The translations under genes and the position numbers were made by a program. The notes below the pieces were generated by a model. The model did not search any database. It was not told where the DNA came from and saw only the letters and a list, made by a program, of their open reading frames with translations. Below, piece by piece: positions 1 through 11,339 of a stretch of 64,000 nucleotides of DNA. This stretch comes from Elmis aenea. Taxonomy: Eukaryota > Arthropoda > Insecta > Coleoptera > Elmidae. Where the stretch lies: assembly GCA_947652605.1 (NCBI GenBank), contig OX393576.1:55466966-55530965 (forward strand), written 5' to 3'. Positions within the stretch are counted from its first letter, which is position 1. Each line of letters begins with the position of its first letter.

Positions 1-199
1 GAAGGAGTTATAAACGATTTTTAAAAATCGTATTTTCCAGTTTTTCCTAATTTTCTCGGATACTGTTTGAGATATTTTCAATTTCTCTTTGGATTATTAA
101 TGAGCACCAAATTTAGCAACTTTGCCAAATTTAAACCTATACTCTAGCTATTATAATAAGCGAGATCCCCATGCTTAAACACGAATTTCAAACACCCTG
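1..199. mobile_element. Right-hand end of a CAGGGTG-type TIR element, truncated by the window edge
   Basis: The segment ends in CACCCTG followed by TA (200-201). Its last ~110 bases resemble the right end of the element at 33620-36191, including 'gcgagatccccatgc' and the phrase around 'gcaactttgcc'. It interrupts the Harbinger-like coding fragment that begins at 206. The left end lies outside the window. Confidence 0.7.
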
Positions 200-205
200 T
201 ATACT

Positions 206-392
206 CCAATTGAGGCTCAATTTGATCTAAGATCACAATAACTGTCTCTTTTGTGAGGCGAAAACGCATAAAAAAACGATCGTATTCTAAATCCGTAAAT
301 GGATTTGCGCGAACAAATCGCCTTCGAGGAATTACAGGGTCGTACAAGTCATCATCTGCATCATCTATCATATTTATAAAGTCAATGTCCAT
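206..392 (-). pseudogene. PIF/Harbinger (HARBI1-like) nuclease, N-terminal fragment
   Basis: The minus-strand frame starts with Met at 392 and has an acidic N-terminus, then the stretch NPFTDLEYDRFFMRFRLTKE followed by a hydrophobic helix ending at IEPQLEY. This is the usual N-terminal region of HARBI1-like proteins, which are DDE nucleases of PIF/Harbinger transposons. The family is normally about 350 residues; only ~60 remain. The reading frame is cut by the insertion of the TIR element ending at 199, so the catalytic DDE part is missing from the window. It is a transposon relic, not a host gene. Confidence 0.65.
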
Positions 393-1057
393 ATTTAAAC
401 TTAAACCACAATTTAAACAAACACTTAACTACAAACAAAGCAAATACAAGATACTTTTAGGTTATGTACTCCAGCTCGTTCTAGTAAACAGCGACTCAAG
501 ATGTGAGCTCAGCTCAAGTCGAATATGTTCTTAATTGCTTGGTGCAACACTTTATACCGTTAAGGCGAACTTAAGATTCAGCTAGATCTTAAGATGTGTC
601 GGAGAAACCGGGCATTAGAGCCTTATTGGTTTACAAAACAGAAGCAGCTCTATTTTTAATCATGTTATCACTGCACGATAAGGAAATAGTGCTGAGGCCT
701 TAGAACACGGCATCATGAATTTTATTGTTAAAACGTGTAAGTGTTATTGCCGAATCAGGGTAATTATGAATACAAAATGGTCTTTATAAATGATGGGGAG
801 ACAGCTAAGAGTTGACTTAGCGCCGACGGTGGAACGAAGGCGTGGGTCGCTCAACTACCCACACGAAATGTTAATATTATGTATCTGTAAAATAAACAAG
901 GGATGTTGCCATAAACAGTTGAAAAACTTACTAGTAGCTGATATTTGTAAATAAAGTTTTATGTCGCTCTATTTAGCCGGTACGAGTAATTCGTAATGTT
1001 TTAGGGAGGGGATTTAAGCCACAGCTATATAGTCACGGTCCACCGACAGGCACTATT
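393..1057. other. Harbinger flank and unassigned sequence
   Basis: The part around 535-610 (GCAACAC followed by inverted CTTAAGAT motifs) looks like the 5' terminal region of a PIF/Harbinger element and fits the coding fragment at 206-392. From about 620 to 1057 I see no gene, RNA or clear repeat. Confidence 0.35.
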
Positions 1058-1060
1058 TAA

Positions 1061-2417
1061 TGCTGCCTTTCCACTTGAGAGTAAACTATCGAGAGTAACT
1101 CTCGATAGCAGCGTCGCCAATGGATACACCCCCTGAGAGTCTCGCGAAAAGCGGCGAGCTACTCTCCGAGAGCTGATGTTTATCAAGTAGCTGTCGTCGA
1201 CATGCGCTGTCAACCCTCTCCGGCGATTATTTTTATAATTTTAAGATCTAAATTTAACTCGAAAGTGAGATTAAATTATATATTTTTAAAGGAAACAATT
1301 TGATGAATCTAAAATGGTACAACACGTTATAAAAAAATTAAATTAGAGAAGGTTTGACTGTTGCAAATTCCCAGGGCGGCCGCTAAAAGAATTGCTTTGC
1401 CGTGACGATCGCATCATCTCACCAAATCATTCATAACTAGAAAACCACCGAACCGAATTTAAATATCTTTACATACTCGAGGAGATCAAGGTTCGTTTCA
1501 CTTTTCACGAAAAATACGCAATGATAAATTTCGAAATGGTTCCGTAAAACGTGTACAACTTTTGTGCAATTTTGCAGTTAAAATTGCATCTTTTCCGAAA
1601 TCGTTCATAACTCGATAACCCGTGGGCCGATTTTAAATATCTTTACATTTTTAAAGAGAGAAAAAATTGCTTTACAATTACCGATAAACTCTCAATTTGA
1701 AACGACGAGTTGGCTTCGCACCAAACAAAAAAACTTGATAAAAACAAATCGGGTTAAATTCTTTGTTTGCCGCTCAAATAGCAAATCCCGAGGAAATCGT
1801 CCATTGCTCGATAAATGATTGTCCAATTTTAAATTTTAAGAAACCATCATGTAAAGAAAGAAACTACGTTCAATTTGATATGCAAGACTTTATCCGAGCT
1901 ATTCCATCGAATCCACATGAAAAGGAATACTAACACTTTAGTTCGCGCATGAAATTACATGTATTTAAATAAGAAAAATGTCCAATATTTAAACGTTCGT
2001 AACTTTGTTATTATTTGTCGTAAAAAGTTGACTCTTGGACCATCAGCGGGCTCGATTCTTGCACATTAGAAAAGTGTTTGTCTTTCAGCTGTGGCCCCTT
2101 GTGGGGGCCCGGCGCTATGTTAGTAACGAACTCACGCGGCCAACCAAGTCACGTGTAAGCCAGCGACGTTGTGTACTTGGACATACTGCAGGAGGGTTTT
2201 AATATTTTTCAAAATGAAAATCGCCAAAACTCGAAAACCCTCTCACGGATTTGGCTAATTTTTAAATCGTATATTTGCATCGGCTACAGGCCGCTCAGTT
2301 CCAAATTTCAAGTTAATATCTCTAAAGACGGCAGAGCTACCAGCAAAAGCGGTTTTTAATTTTTTTTTGACTCTCGATAGTTACTCTTGATGTTTACTCT
2401 CAAGTGAAAAGGCATCA
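1061..2417. mobile_element. Non-autonomous TIR element, 1.36 kb, TAA target duplication
   Basis: The left end TGCTGCCTTTCCACTTGAGA and the right end (reverse complement TGATGCCTTTTCACTTGAGA) form inverted repeats of roughly 45 bp that continue through GAGAGTAACT motifs. The element is flanked by TAA at 1058-1060 and 2418-2420, the target-site length and sequence typical of PIF/Harbinger. Short subterminal inverted motifs built on 'ctctcgatag' occur inside the left end. The same terminal sequence forms the perfect hairpin at 13741-13880. Short open frames inside show no recognisable domain. Confidence 0.6.
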
Positions 2418-3093
2418 TAACACAGCATTTAATAGAATTAACCTAGTAGACTTTGGAAATTCTACGGAAATATTTGGTTTTGTTGGAAAATGCATTACAC
2501 TTTCCTTTTATGCTGTAATATTTATAGGAGTAACAATTAATTTAAGAAAGCAAACATTTAAACTTTCTGTAAAATAGGTTATGTAAAGTAATGGAGCATT
2601 TTTTTGCTTTATATTATAAAGTTGATGTTTTTTTGTCTGACTACATTCTGTTTATTCGTAGTAGGTAATTGTATTTGTAAACATCGTATACGACAGTATG
2701 CAATAAAGCTTAGAAATATTGCTTCGAGAATCATATTAATGATACACCCTATCGTCTTTGTAGCTTATTTTTATTTACCCTAAAACATAAAACTTAAAAA
2801 CGAATTTACCTCCCAAATTTTGTTAACTTTACTGTTTACTTTCATCAACATTCGTCTTGAATATTTACAAGTTTGATTTAATTAAGTACATGAACGATAT
2901 GACTGAAAGCGGCTCCCTTACCTTTATGCATTGTGAGAACGCGTTTTATAATTTGCACCGAAAGTCTCTTCTGCCCTGCTGCTCGTATCCCATCTGCATC
3001 TGAAAATTTACGAATTATTTTTATGCATTAACGACCAATCATATGAAGCAGCAGGGCAGCATAAACTTTTTTTTATCAACAATTCGCTATTAG
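2418..3093. other. 3' flank / probable 3' UTR of the GPCR gene
   Basis: AT-rich DNA immediately downstream (minus strand) of the GPCR stop codon. AATAAA occurs on the minus strand at 2770-2775, about 320 nt past the stop, and again at 2651-2656; either could be the polyadenylation signal. No other gene is visible. Confidence 0.35.
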
Positions 3094-3367
3094 TTAGGTT
3101 GTTTTGTTATAGTTTCTTGGTCGCGAATCATTAAACCATTTTATTAGCCTTAAGTTTTCGTACAAACCTGTACTTTTTCGAGTTAAATTAGTTGTGTCAG
3201 AAATCCTACCGAAACAGCACAAACATTTGGAGCATTCCTTGCGAAAATTCATTGCATAGCTTCCGTATACCACAGGATTCATACAGCTATTGGACACGGC
3301 CATCATAAAAAGGGCATCTTGAAGCCAAACAGGAATTTTTTCTGCACTTTCTCTGTCAAACGTGTAC
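3094..3367 (-). CDS. AKH/ACP-receptor-like GPCR, last exon (TM7, tail, stop)
   Basis: This is the terminal coding exon of a rhodopsin-family peptide receptor in the plasma membrane. The acceptor is a polypyrimidine tract plus CAG ending at 3368. The first base completes the Trp codon begun in the exon at 36569-36722, giving [11 protein letters not shown]. Extracellular loop 3 and TM7 follow, with [12 protein letters not shown] matching the NPxxY motif in its NPxxY-like form NPVVY. After TM7 comes a Cys-rich stretch ([11 protein letters not shown]), a plausible palmitoylation site, then a ~45-residue tail ending NYNKTT and TAA at 3094-3096. The motifs place it in the insect GnRH-receptor-related group (adipokinetic hormone, ACP, corazonin receptors). 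From the motifs I prefer AKH or ACP over corazonin, but cannot separate those two. Confidence 0.9.
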
Positions 3368-4869
3368 CTGAAAAAAAAGTATGACTTAGTTTTCTATACT
3401 ACACCACAATAACAAAAATAAAAATTAGTCCATGCACAGTGTGGCATTTAGTTTTTTTTTTTTTGTATTGGCGCTTTATAGCGGTCATTTGAGTAGTACA
3501 GGATTAAGCTAGCGTTTGCTAATAAAATTTTTAACATTTACCAACTTAAGCACGAGGCTAGTACGTATCAACTTTGTAGTGTATAACTGGAAATCAGTGT
3601 AGTGTTATGATGCTATTTGCCTGAGCAGAAAATGTTTACCCGGGCAAAAAACAACTACATGCCTACGACAAACATATTCGTGTAGGTAACTATTAATAGT
3701 TATGTGACTATAACAGGAAGAAACTTAATCGTTTATTATTTTAAGTTAAGTTATTTACAAAAAGAACGCTATCGTTGCTTGTTAATTAGGAAATAAATTT
3801 AATGACCCAGGGTTTCGGCTTTTCAATTTACCAAGACCGACGATAATTTAAACTTAAGCACTTTCAAACTCTCATAGTTAGCCTTAATTAATTTTTAATA
3901 GACCTGATTATAGCAGCATTAAGAACTTTGGTTTCCTGAGAATACTAATTTTGAATTTAAAACTTTTATAGAAACGAAAATGTTTAACTCAAAATAAATG
4001 TATACAAATAATTTTACAGTGCACGGAAAATTAATTTCAGATGTATTTTGTAAACTCACTTTAAAACAGTTTTCATTTGGAACTGAAGCTAGGAATTATA
4101 AAGGTTAGGTAATTATATACAGATATACCCGAGGATATACCCTTCTTTCACTTGATTCGTTAAATAACAAATTCTCTTTATAATGAGAACTAGTAGAATA
4201 CTTTTGCCGGAAAACTATTTTTACATCGATGCTTATCAAACGACTATTGTATTAGTTCATTTTTAGTTTAATTACGACCACCAAATAGGTTTTTCTATTC
4301 AGTATATGTAAATTAAACAAATATAGAATGCAAATTGTATAAAATTCACACTAATTGTTTTGAAAAAGTCGATTCATCATAAAAAGTATGTTGTTACAAA
4401 CGTAGCATATGTTAAAAGTTTAATTTCAATATAAAATTTCAAAAAATTAAAAGAGTTTTTAAACTAAAATAGTTTTAAAATCTGTATGATGTAAAGAATA
4501 CAATAAAACTTTAATTATTGCTTATTCCTTTTCAGTTTTCATTTATATTTATTTTTCCATGTTATTACAAATATATTTGTTTTTTAATTGACCTATTCCA
4601 TGAATTAAACATTTATCATTTTCTTGCTGGCGTTTAATACATCAAAAAAGATTACGTAACATCAGGTGTTAAACCTAGACGTGCTTAGATAAAACGAAAT
4701 TGTTTACTTAAAAAAATATAATTAAAATAAGTGTGTCGTACTGCACATATCAATAAAATTTTCTTAGCAATTGTGACTTACAAGAATGCACTGAGAAAAT
4801 ATATGTTTATAAGTCGTTTAAACAATGAAGCACTTATTACAAGATGACACAAACACGTCAATGAAAAAC
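3368..4869. other. Start of the 33-kb GPCR intron
   Basis: Very AT-rich intronic DNA. I see no coding region, RNA gene or defined transposon end here. A short poly-T run lies near 3452. Confidence 0.4.
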
Positions 4870-5726
4870 TACCTGCAGAGTCTCACTGCAACAGTAGCAG
4901 TAGATACCGACTATTCGTTGTGAAAAGGAACTAGGAAATCAAAACAACAACACAAAAAACACCTACCCCTCCTAAGAAAAGGCAATAGAAGCTGGATAAG
5001 GAGTGATAAATACAAGATGGAGCTATTTGAAGTACATTTAACAAAAATATTTTAGCCTTTTAAATCTGAAAACTCGGCAGATGAAGAGACTTAATTACAA
5101 TATCTAACTAGCCCAGGTCACCTGAAATTACCAGTGAAACCGTTCCGCTTCAAAGTAAGTGCTTTAGATAAAAATAGGTACTTAATTCAAAATAAAAGTA
5201 ATATACATATTATAGACCGATTAGCCTCCTCCCAGTAAAATCAAGACTATTTCTGGGATAACTTAGGCTTAGACCCACACAGAAAGGAAAACACCTAATA
5301 CCTGATCACCACTTTGAATTTAGGGAAGAACATAGTACCATAAAACAAATTCATCGCATTGTATTAAAAATAAGGGGCACGCTGGGAGACAAAAATTTTG
5401 CGCTGCGGCATTTCTTGATGTCGGCCAAGCGTTCGATAAGATGCGGCATATAGTCTGCATAAAATCAGACAAACATTAGCAAATAACATCTACATCAAAC
5501 TGAAATTATATTTAAACAACCGACATTTCCGAGCCAGATTCCAAGAAGAACACTCACCACTACTGCTGATCATTCCGGAGAGCCGCAAGGAAAAAGTTAA
5601 TTGTCCTCCGGTTCGCCTTAACAACCAACTACTGACACAAGCAGAAGCGGTCAAATATTTAGGAGCACACTTAGATCGACGACTCACCTGACGTAAAAAT
5701 ATATTTAGTAAACGAAAACAACCAGG
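4870..5726 (+). pseudogene. Jockey-clade LINE ORF2 relic, 5' part (linker and RT)
   Basis: Broken plus-strand frames read like a jockey non-LTR retrotransposon. Near 4960-5060 there is GNRSWIRSDKYK, the linker before the reverse transcriptase. Near 5220-5480 there are RT blocks (SLLPV, FREEHSTIKQIHRIV, AAFLDVGQAFDK). Near 5600-5720 comes QAEAVKYLGAHLDRRLT. The FADD catalytic block is missing: the sequence jumps from the region after EEHSPLL to the block before KYLG, so an internal deletion removed it. Stops and frameshifts are frequent. The frame continues after the inserted element at 8863, where KRKQPG joins PKLSSIYCIIGRKSQL. Confidence 0.75.
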
Positions 5727-6051
5727 GTCCTGCTTCTCGAAACTTACAAGCCTTGTAATACCATTGAATAAAAAGATAAAGGAAGGAGCATTTTAGCAAT
5801 CTTAAAGCGTCCAGGTTAGCCTCTCAATATGGCGGATGCATGTTTCCGCTTCTCAGTGGCGTATCTAACATTTTTAAATATGTATTGAATAATGTAAATA
5901 TTTGGTTTGTTTTGACTTGAGCCTGTTATTTACTTATTTAGTAGTAGTAGTAGTCTTTATTTGTTCTGAAAAATCCAAAAAGGCGTAGAACATGTCACAG
6001 TAATGATATAAAAAATACACATATATACGAATATATACAACACAATTATAA

Positions 6052-8385
6052 TTACTTAAAGGAGTTTTTAAAGTAATCGTCATTAAGGTATTCACTAACT
6101 CCATAGTAAGCTTTAGAAATTAGGACATTTCTTAATCTTTTCTTCAAGTCAGGAGTGCGTAGATTTTTTATACTCTCAGGTGATGCATTAAATTTGTTAT
6201 ATATTGCAATAATTATAGAGGCAACATTTTTTTGAAGATAAGTATATTTGAAGCAATCGGGCTTAAGATTTTTTTTATGTCGTGTATTGGCTGCATGGTT
6301 TCTTATATTCACTTCAAACAGATCAAAATTATTTCTTACGAAAAGGATGGCTTCGAGAATGAATAGGCCGTAAAAAGTTAATATTTCTTTGTCACGAAAA
6401 GTGTCTTTACAATGATCTCGGTAGTTTAGACCAAGAATAGTTCTTATACATCGCTTTTGTATAATAAAGAGGCGTGCAGAGTCACTAGCGTTACCCCAAA
6501 AAATTATAGCATAACGTAACCTAGATTCAACATACGCATGATATGCAGTTTTGGCCGCGTTTGTACTGACTAATTTTTTTAGGTTTTTTAGTGCGAAAGG
6601 ATACCGTGACAGGCTTTGTGACAGGCGTTCGATGTGGTATGACCAGTCCAGTCTAGAGTCAATACCTAAACCAAGAAATGATATTTTATTAACAACATTT
6701 ATAGTTGTGGAATTGTTTTTAAGTTTTAGGTCGGAGGTTAATTTACTTTGTGAAAACTTTATTACTTGAGTTTTATTGACATTTAAGGTTAGATTGTTTA
6801 ATGTGAACCAAAGTTGGAGTTGGCCTAAGCAGTCAAAGAGTTTTTGTTCAGAATTTTTTGAATCCGAGTCACTAATAATAGCAGATGTGTCATCGGCAAA
6901 TTGTATAAGGGAAGTTTTGGCAAAAACTGGAAGATCATTTGTGTACAGTATGTATAACAGGGGGCCTAAGATTGATCCTTGCGGGACTCCTTTTTTGATT
7001 GTCTTTTTGTTTGATTTTAGAATTTTACCTGACGAGTCTTTTCCGGCAACATATTGGTTTCTTTCCGAAAGATAAGATTTTATAAGGTTATGGGCGGTCC
7101 CTCGTATACCATAGTGTTCTAATTTTGTTAGCAGTATCTCGTGGTCAACACTATCGAAAGCTTTTGAGAGATCAACACACATGACCATGGTGTGTTTGTC
7201 TTTATTGAGGGATTGAAGTACATTTCGGATTGCCATATAAATAGCGCGGGTAGTTGTTTTGCCTTTTCTGAATCCATTTTGAGAGTTGTTTATTAAGCCA
7301 AAGTGTTCTACGTAATTTTCAATTCGGTTGTAGATTATTTTTTCAAATATCTTACTAATGTTTGTGAGGATGGCTATGGGTCTATAGTTTCCTATGTCAC
7401 TTAAATCCCCTTTTTTGTGAATTGGTTTGATTTTTGCACATTTAAGTTTGTTAGGAAATATGCCATTTTTTAATGAGAGATTTATAATGTGACTTAGAGG
7501 TCCAGATATTAAGTCGGCAGTATATTTTAAGAGGTTTGTTGGGATTTCATCTTCTCCTGTTGATTTTGTGTTTTTAAGTGACATTATGGTTTTATAGACT
7601 TCCTCGTAAGAAGTGGGACGTAGATAAATAGACATATTATTATGTTTGAAGTGGCTGGTTTCAGAAATGGTCCCATCCGTATTGTCGGGGCACATATTTA
7701 TAAATCGTTCGTTGACGTTGTTTAATATATCTAATGGGTTTTCACCTGTATTTTTGACATTTTTGATGAAATTGTCTTCTTGTTGCTTTTTTCCCATGTA
7801 GTTGCCTATTACTTCCCATGTCGCTTTGCTTTTGTTTTTTGCCGTTTTAATGTATTTTTCGTCAGTGAGTCGTTTTGCAAGACGAATGGTGCTTTTTAAT
7901 ATTTTTGAATATGTTTTGAAGTATTCCTCGGATATTCGACCTTCTCTGTAATCTAAATATAGTTGTCGTTTGTTAGAACAGGATGTTTTGATGCCGATAG
8001 TGATCCAATTTCTGTGGTTTGACATTTTTTTAATGGTTTTCGGTTTGAAAATGGTTTCAAAGAATTCTTTATATATTTTTAAAAAAATATCGTAAGCCGA
8101 GTTTATGTCAGATGATAGATATACTTCATCCCAGTTACTGTTTGTAAGGTTTGCTCTAAATTCTTCTAGTTTATTGTTAGAGAAGATCCTTGTGGTTATA
8201 TTTTTAGGGATGTTGTCCTTGTGATGAACTTTCTCAATCTTTACTTCGACTGACTGGCCGTAGTGATCAGACAGCGCTGTTTGGATAACTGTCCCACAAC
8301 TTTTAGGGTCTGTGTCATGAAAGTTTATTTCTTGTTTTGTGGTTGAGGGAATTAAAAAAACGACAGCATACATCAATATTTGCAT
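6052..8385 (-). CDS. Non-LTR retrotransposon ORF2 (CR1/L2/Daphne-like), 5'-truncated, frame open
   Basis: A 777-residue open frame copies LINE RNA into DNA at the target site. Residues ~1-50 hold the last part of an APE endonuclease, ending in the ALSDHYGQ motif; most of the endonuclease is missing, so the copy is 5'-truncated and the first Met is not the native start. The RT fills residues ~300-560: PIHKKGDLSDIGNYRPIAIL, QNGFRKGKTTT, CVDLSKAFDSVDHE (~407), GVPQGSILGPLLY and FADDT (~497). The C-terminal thumb region holds LRYAIIFWGNASD. No RNase H is present. The 3' UTR ends in a repeated trinucleotide tail (GTAGTAGTAGTAGT on the plus strand near 5941), as in CR1/L2-type LINEs. Unlike most LINEs in this window, the remaining frame has no stops. 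Confidence 0.9.
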   Translation of the reverse strand: MQILMYAVVFLIPSTTKQEINFHDTDPKSCGTVIQTALSDHYGQSVEVKIEKVHHKDNIPKNITTRIFSNNKLEEFRANLTNSNWDEVYLSSDINSAYDIFLKIYKEFFETIFKPKTIKKMSNHRNWITIGIKTSCSNKRQLYLDYREGRISEEYFKTYSKILKSTIRLAKRLTDEKYIKTAKNKSKATWEVIGNYMGKKQQEDNFIKNVKNTGENPLDILNNVNERFINMCPDNTDGTISETSHFKHNNMSIYLRPTSYEEVYKTIMSLKNTKSTGEDEIPTNLLKYTADLISGPLSHIINLSLKNGIFPNKLKCAKIKPIHKKGDLSDIGNYRPIAILTNISKIFEKIIYNRIENYVEHFGLINNSQNGFRKGKTTTRAIYMAIRNVLQSLNKDKHTMVMCVDLSKAFDSVDHEILLTKLEHYGIRGTAHNLIKSYLSERNQYVAGKDSSGKILKSNKKTIKKGVPQGSILGPLLYILYTNDLPVFAKTSLIQFADDTSAIISDSDSKNSEQKLFDCLGQLQLWFTLNNLTLNVNKTQVIKFSQSKLTSDLKLKNNSTTINVVNKISFLGLGIDSRLDWSYHIERLSQSLSRYPFALKNLKKLVSTNAAKTAYHAYVESRLRYAIIFWGNASDSARLFIIQKRCIRTILGLNYRDHCKDTFRDKEILTFYGLFILEAILFVRNNFDLFEVNIRNHAANTRHKKNLKPDCFKYTYLQKNVASIIIAIYNKFNASPESIKNLRTPDLKKRLRNVLISKAYYGVSEYLNDDYFKNSFK

Positions 8386-8743
8386 TGTTTATTATGAGAG
8401 TTAAAAAATACGCTGTACAAAAACGCACGCCACTGATATGACATACTATTTTGACAGACCCACAGAACATACGACAGACCTAATCAAATTTTCAATACAT
8501 GATTACACTACCAAATATTAATGTCTGCTTACCTATGAAACGTACCTAATCTATTAATCTTCAACATTTTTGGACCTAGTAAGACTACAAGATTTGCAGC
8601 TAACCATTGTAGCACACAAAACTCTAAATTTCTTGACTTTTTGACCTGTCAAAACTGGCCGCCATTTATGTCGTCATTTCCGTCGCCGATAAACGCTGCA
8701 GTATAATAATTAAAGCTCCTTCCTTTATCTTTTCATTCAATGT

Positions 8744-8834
8744 GTAATACAAGTCCGTAGCTTAGCTACACGTGTAGTTTTCGATTAGTTTCCATGGAAA
8801 CTACACGTGTAGCTAAGCTACTGACTTGTATTAC
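8744..8834. repeat. Imperfect 91-bp hairpin inside the right TIR
   Basis: The left arm begins GTAATACAAGTC and the right arm ends GACTTGTATTAC. Both contain TAGCTTAGCTACACGTGTAG or its complement. The arms are about 38 bp with a short spacer. The opposite TIR at 5740-5790 lacks it, so it was added to one end only. Confidence 0.75.
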
Positions 8835-8862
8835 AAGGCTTGTAAGTTTCGAGAAACAGAGC

Positions 8863-9170
8863 CCAGGTCCAAAACTAAGTAGCATCTATTGCATCATTGG
8901 AAGAAAATCGCAGCTAGCGTTGGAGAATAAACTCTTACTATACAAAGTAATTTTAAAACACATATGGACCTATGAGTTCCAGCTGTGGGGATCTACCTCC
9001 AATTCTAATATTGACATACTAGAACAGTTCCAATTCAAAATGCTGCGATTAATTATTGCAAACGCCCCCTGGTACGTTCCTACCAAAATTATCAGCGACG
9101 ATTTTAACGTAGTGAGTGTAAATTACCACCCAACTTCGTAGAAGAATGACTGGCGGCTCCAAGTGATTTA
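8863..9170 (+). pseudogene. Jockey-clade LINE ORF2 relic, 3' part
   Basis: Continuation of the jockey copy interrupted at 5726. The frame reads PKLSSIYCIIGRKSQL, LENKLLLYKVILKHIWTYEF and QLWGSTSNSNIDILEQFQ, the conserved C-terminal region of jockey-type ORF2 proteins. It stops at TAG near 9139 within the usual C-terminus (after NAPWYVPTK). The open frame starting at 8794 begins in the inserted TIR element and is chimeric. Confidence 0.8.
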
Positions 9171-10389
9171 CCAACCCGATTTTAATTTTAAATTTTTATT
9201 TAAAGAAATATTTCTCAAAATAAATAAATAATTATGATCAAAATTATTCTCGTGAATTAAAAATCAATTACCTATTAATTATTTGCGACCCAGACTTTTA
9301 TAAGTAAACTACAAAGGTAAGAATATTAGCAAAAACTTTCGGTTTTATTAAGAGTGCTTTTTAGTTACATTAACTTAAACACTTTTACTAATTAAATTAC
9401 GTTACAACTCGCTTAACAACAAAGTTTCCATTCAGATATCTCAAACTTGACTTCGTTTAATTTCACCATAAATCTTTTTGACTAAAGCCTTCGAAACAAA
9501 TTTTGTTACTGTGTTAACTAAGTATTTTTAAGTTCAGAGTGTGTGAAAAGAATGTTGATACGTGCAAGTAACATATACGGGAAACAAAATATAACCTTTT
9601 TAACGAAAGTTTTCAAGTTTATCCATTACAAGTTTGCTCGGGTAAGCGCGTTTATGAGAAGCTTTGCAAACCTATAAGCATAAATAAGATTGAATCATTC
9701 AGTAGCATATAGCTAGCATTTCAATTGTCTGCAATCTCTAGTTATCTTTGAGGTTTTTTTTGTGTCCAGAACAATCACAGACGCTTTAGCTCGTGGGTTT
9801 AGTAATTTTGCTGCTTGTTTTGTTCAGTAAAATTAACTTTGTTGTTGTTGGATTAATGTAATAGTTTACCCTAGTGTAAAAGAGTCTACGGTGCATACGT
9901 GTTTGCAGGATTATTCGATTACATTATCCTGCAGAAATTCTCTAGAAGCGAGAGTAAAGGATTTGAAGCACCTCTTTAGCTGCTAACGCAAATGTCAAAA
10001 AAATCTCTCTACAATAGCAATAAGTTCATATTACTTTCTTTGTGATGATTGTGCAGACGGGAAGGTTTTACAAGAGATGTTTTTTTTCAACAAGCTAAAA
10101 CGATAATGGCCAAACACAGATGGTTTTTTCCGTTTTAAGTTAAATGAAATTTAGAGGAAAATAATTAAATTTGTATATTAATTTTGCAAAGGCATATGTT
10201 TAGTACGTTCATAATTTAGGATAATAATAAAGTAAAAGGAAAATAAACGAGAGAATAGGCTCAGCAACGACGTAGAGAAATTCAAAGACTTTCTGGTGTC
10301 TCGATTCAAATTTTACATGATATAGCAAAATTTATTGTTTTAAAATAAAACCTGTTCAGTCGAAAACAACCCATGCCCAGCTTGTATAC
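9171..10389. other. Intronic DNA, nothing recognised
   Basis: AT-rich sequence between the jockey and hAT relics. I see no conserved frame, TIR or RNA gene. Part may belong to the hAT element whose transposase relic starts near 10390. Confidence 0.35.
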
Positions 10390-11215
10390 GAGCAGCTAAC
10401 AAATGAACAGTTAAGGTGTCGGTAAAGTTATTTTTAAAACAGATATTGTGGCAACAACTACTGATGGAGCAAGCGGGATGAAAAAAGTTGGACGTGGAGT
10501 CCTGTCGAAAGTCAACTCTGCTTAAATCACGCAATCAAACGTGAAAAATGGTAGTGAAAATAATAAGAGTGTAGAATTTCAAAATGCAAACCTGTGTATA
10601 AAACCGAGCTTTAATAAAGCCCTTAATGAAACTCGAAAAATTATCAGATTTTCGAAAAAGTGCAATAAAAGAAACGATTTTACAATAACATGTGAAGAAC
10701 GAATTTGATGTCGAGCTTAATTTATGCCACGATGTGAAGACGAAATGGAATTCCTTCTCATGATCAACACATTTTTAGAACTACAAAATTCCATCAGAAA
10801 ATCTTTGATCTCGACATTGGCGATATCTGGAATGAATCAAATATTTACGTAGGTAAAAAAAAATTTTCAAGTTGTGCCAAAAAGATCTATTTAACATATG
10901 GTGAAGAATTATAAGAAAGGCTTTTTTCTAGTGTAGAAAGTTCGGATACCGATGTAATCGAGGAAGAAAACAGTGATTGCCAGCTAGCTAATATGTCGAT
11001 TCAAGAAGAATTAAACAATGAATTATTATTGAACCGTAAAAAAAACAAAAGATATAACTATCAAAAGGAGTGTAAGATTTTAGAACCAACCGGGAATCGG
11101 AATCTAAATCTTTTATATGAATCATTGCTCACAATTAAGCCAACATCAACGGAAAGTGAGCGAGCATTTTTTATTGGAGGAATATTTATCACAAAAATTA
11201 GAAGCGCGAACGGAA
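10390..11215 (+). pseudogene. hAT transposase relic (core piece and C-terminal dimerisation domain)
   Basis: Scattered plus-strand frames resemble a hAT transposase. Near 10440-10540 there is DIVATTTDGASGMKKVGRG followed by INHAIK, similar to the core around the second catalytic Asp and the CHxxH-like region. Near 11110-11205 there is LLTIKPTSTESERAF...GGIFITKIRS, the C-terminal dimerisation motif. Several stops and frameshifts make it inactive. It ends where the downstream jockey relic starts. Confidence 0.75.
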
Positions 11216-11339
11216 GATAAAAATCAAAAGAGAAATGAGGAAATGAGGAGGTGAAAGAAACTGGCTCAAACAGAGAAATCAAATGAAGTAAGGTTAGAGA
11301 ACTAACAAGAGCTGCAAAAAGATGAAGGGAATCATATAA

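Larger units (their letters stand above)
5727..8862. mobile_element. TIR element inserted in the jockey relic, carrying a LINE
   Basis: The left end GTCCTGCTTCTCGAAAC and the right end (reverse complement GCTCTGTTTCTCGAAAC) are inverted repeats. The similarity continues inward through ACTTACAAGCCTTGTA and the ATAAAGGAAGGAGC stretch. CCAGG at 5722-5726 and 8863-8867 is the target-site duplication, and the jockey reading resumes exactly there. The element proper is about 0.7 kb; the rest is the LINE at about 5940-8400. The right arm has an extra hairpin (8744-8834) that is missing from the left arm. No transposase is visible and I cannot assign a superfamily. Confidence 0.7.

Noticed and set aside
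5490..5687. Minus-strand open frame in the jockey relic
   Set aside because: Shadow of the plus-strand RT reading, which carries the conserved motifs.
8794..9141. Open frame with Met at 8794 as a stand-alone gene
   Set aside because: Its first ~25 codons come from the inserted TIR element and the rest is the jockey ORF2 tail; a chimeric artefact.
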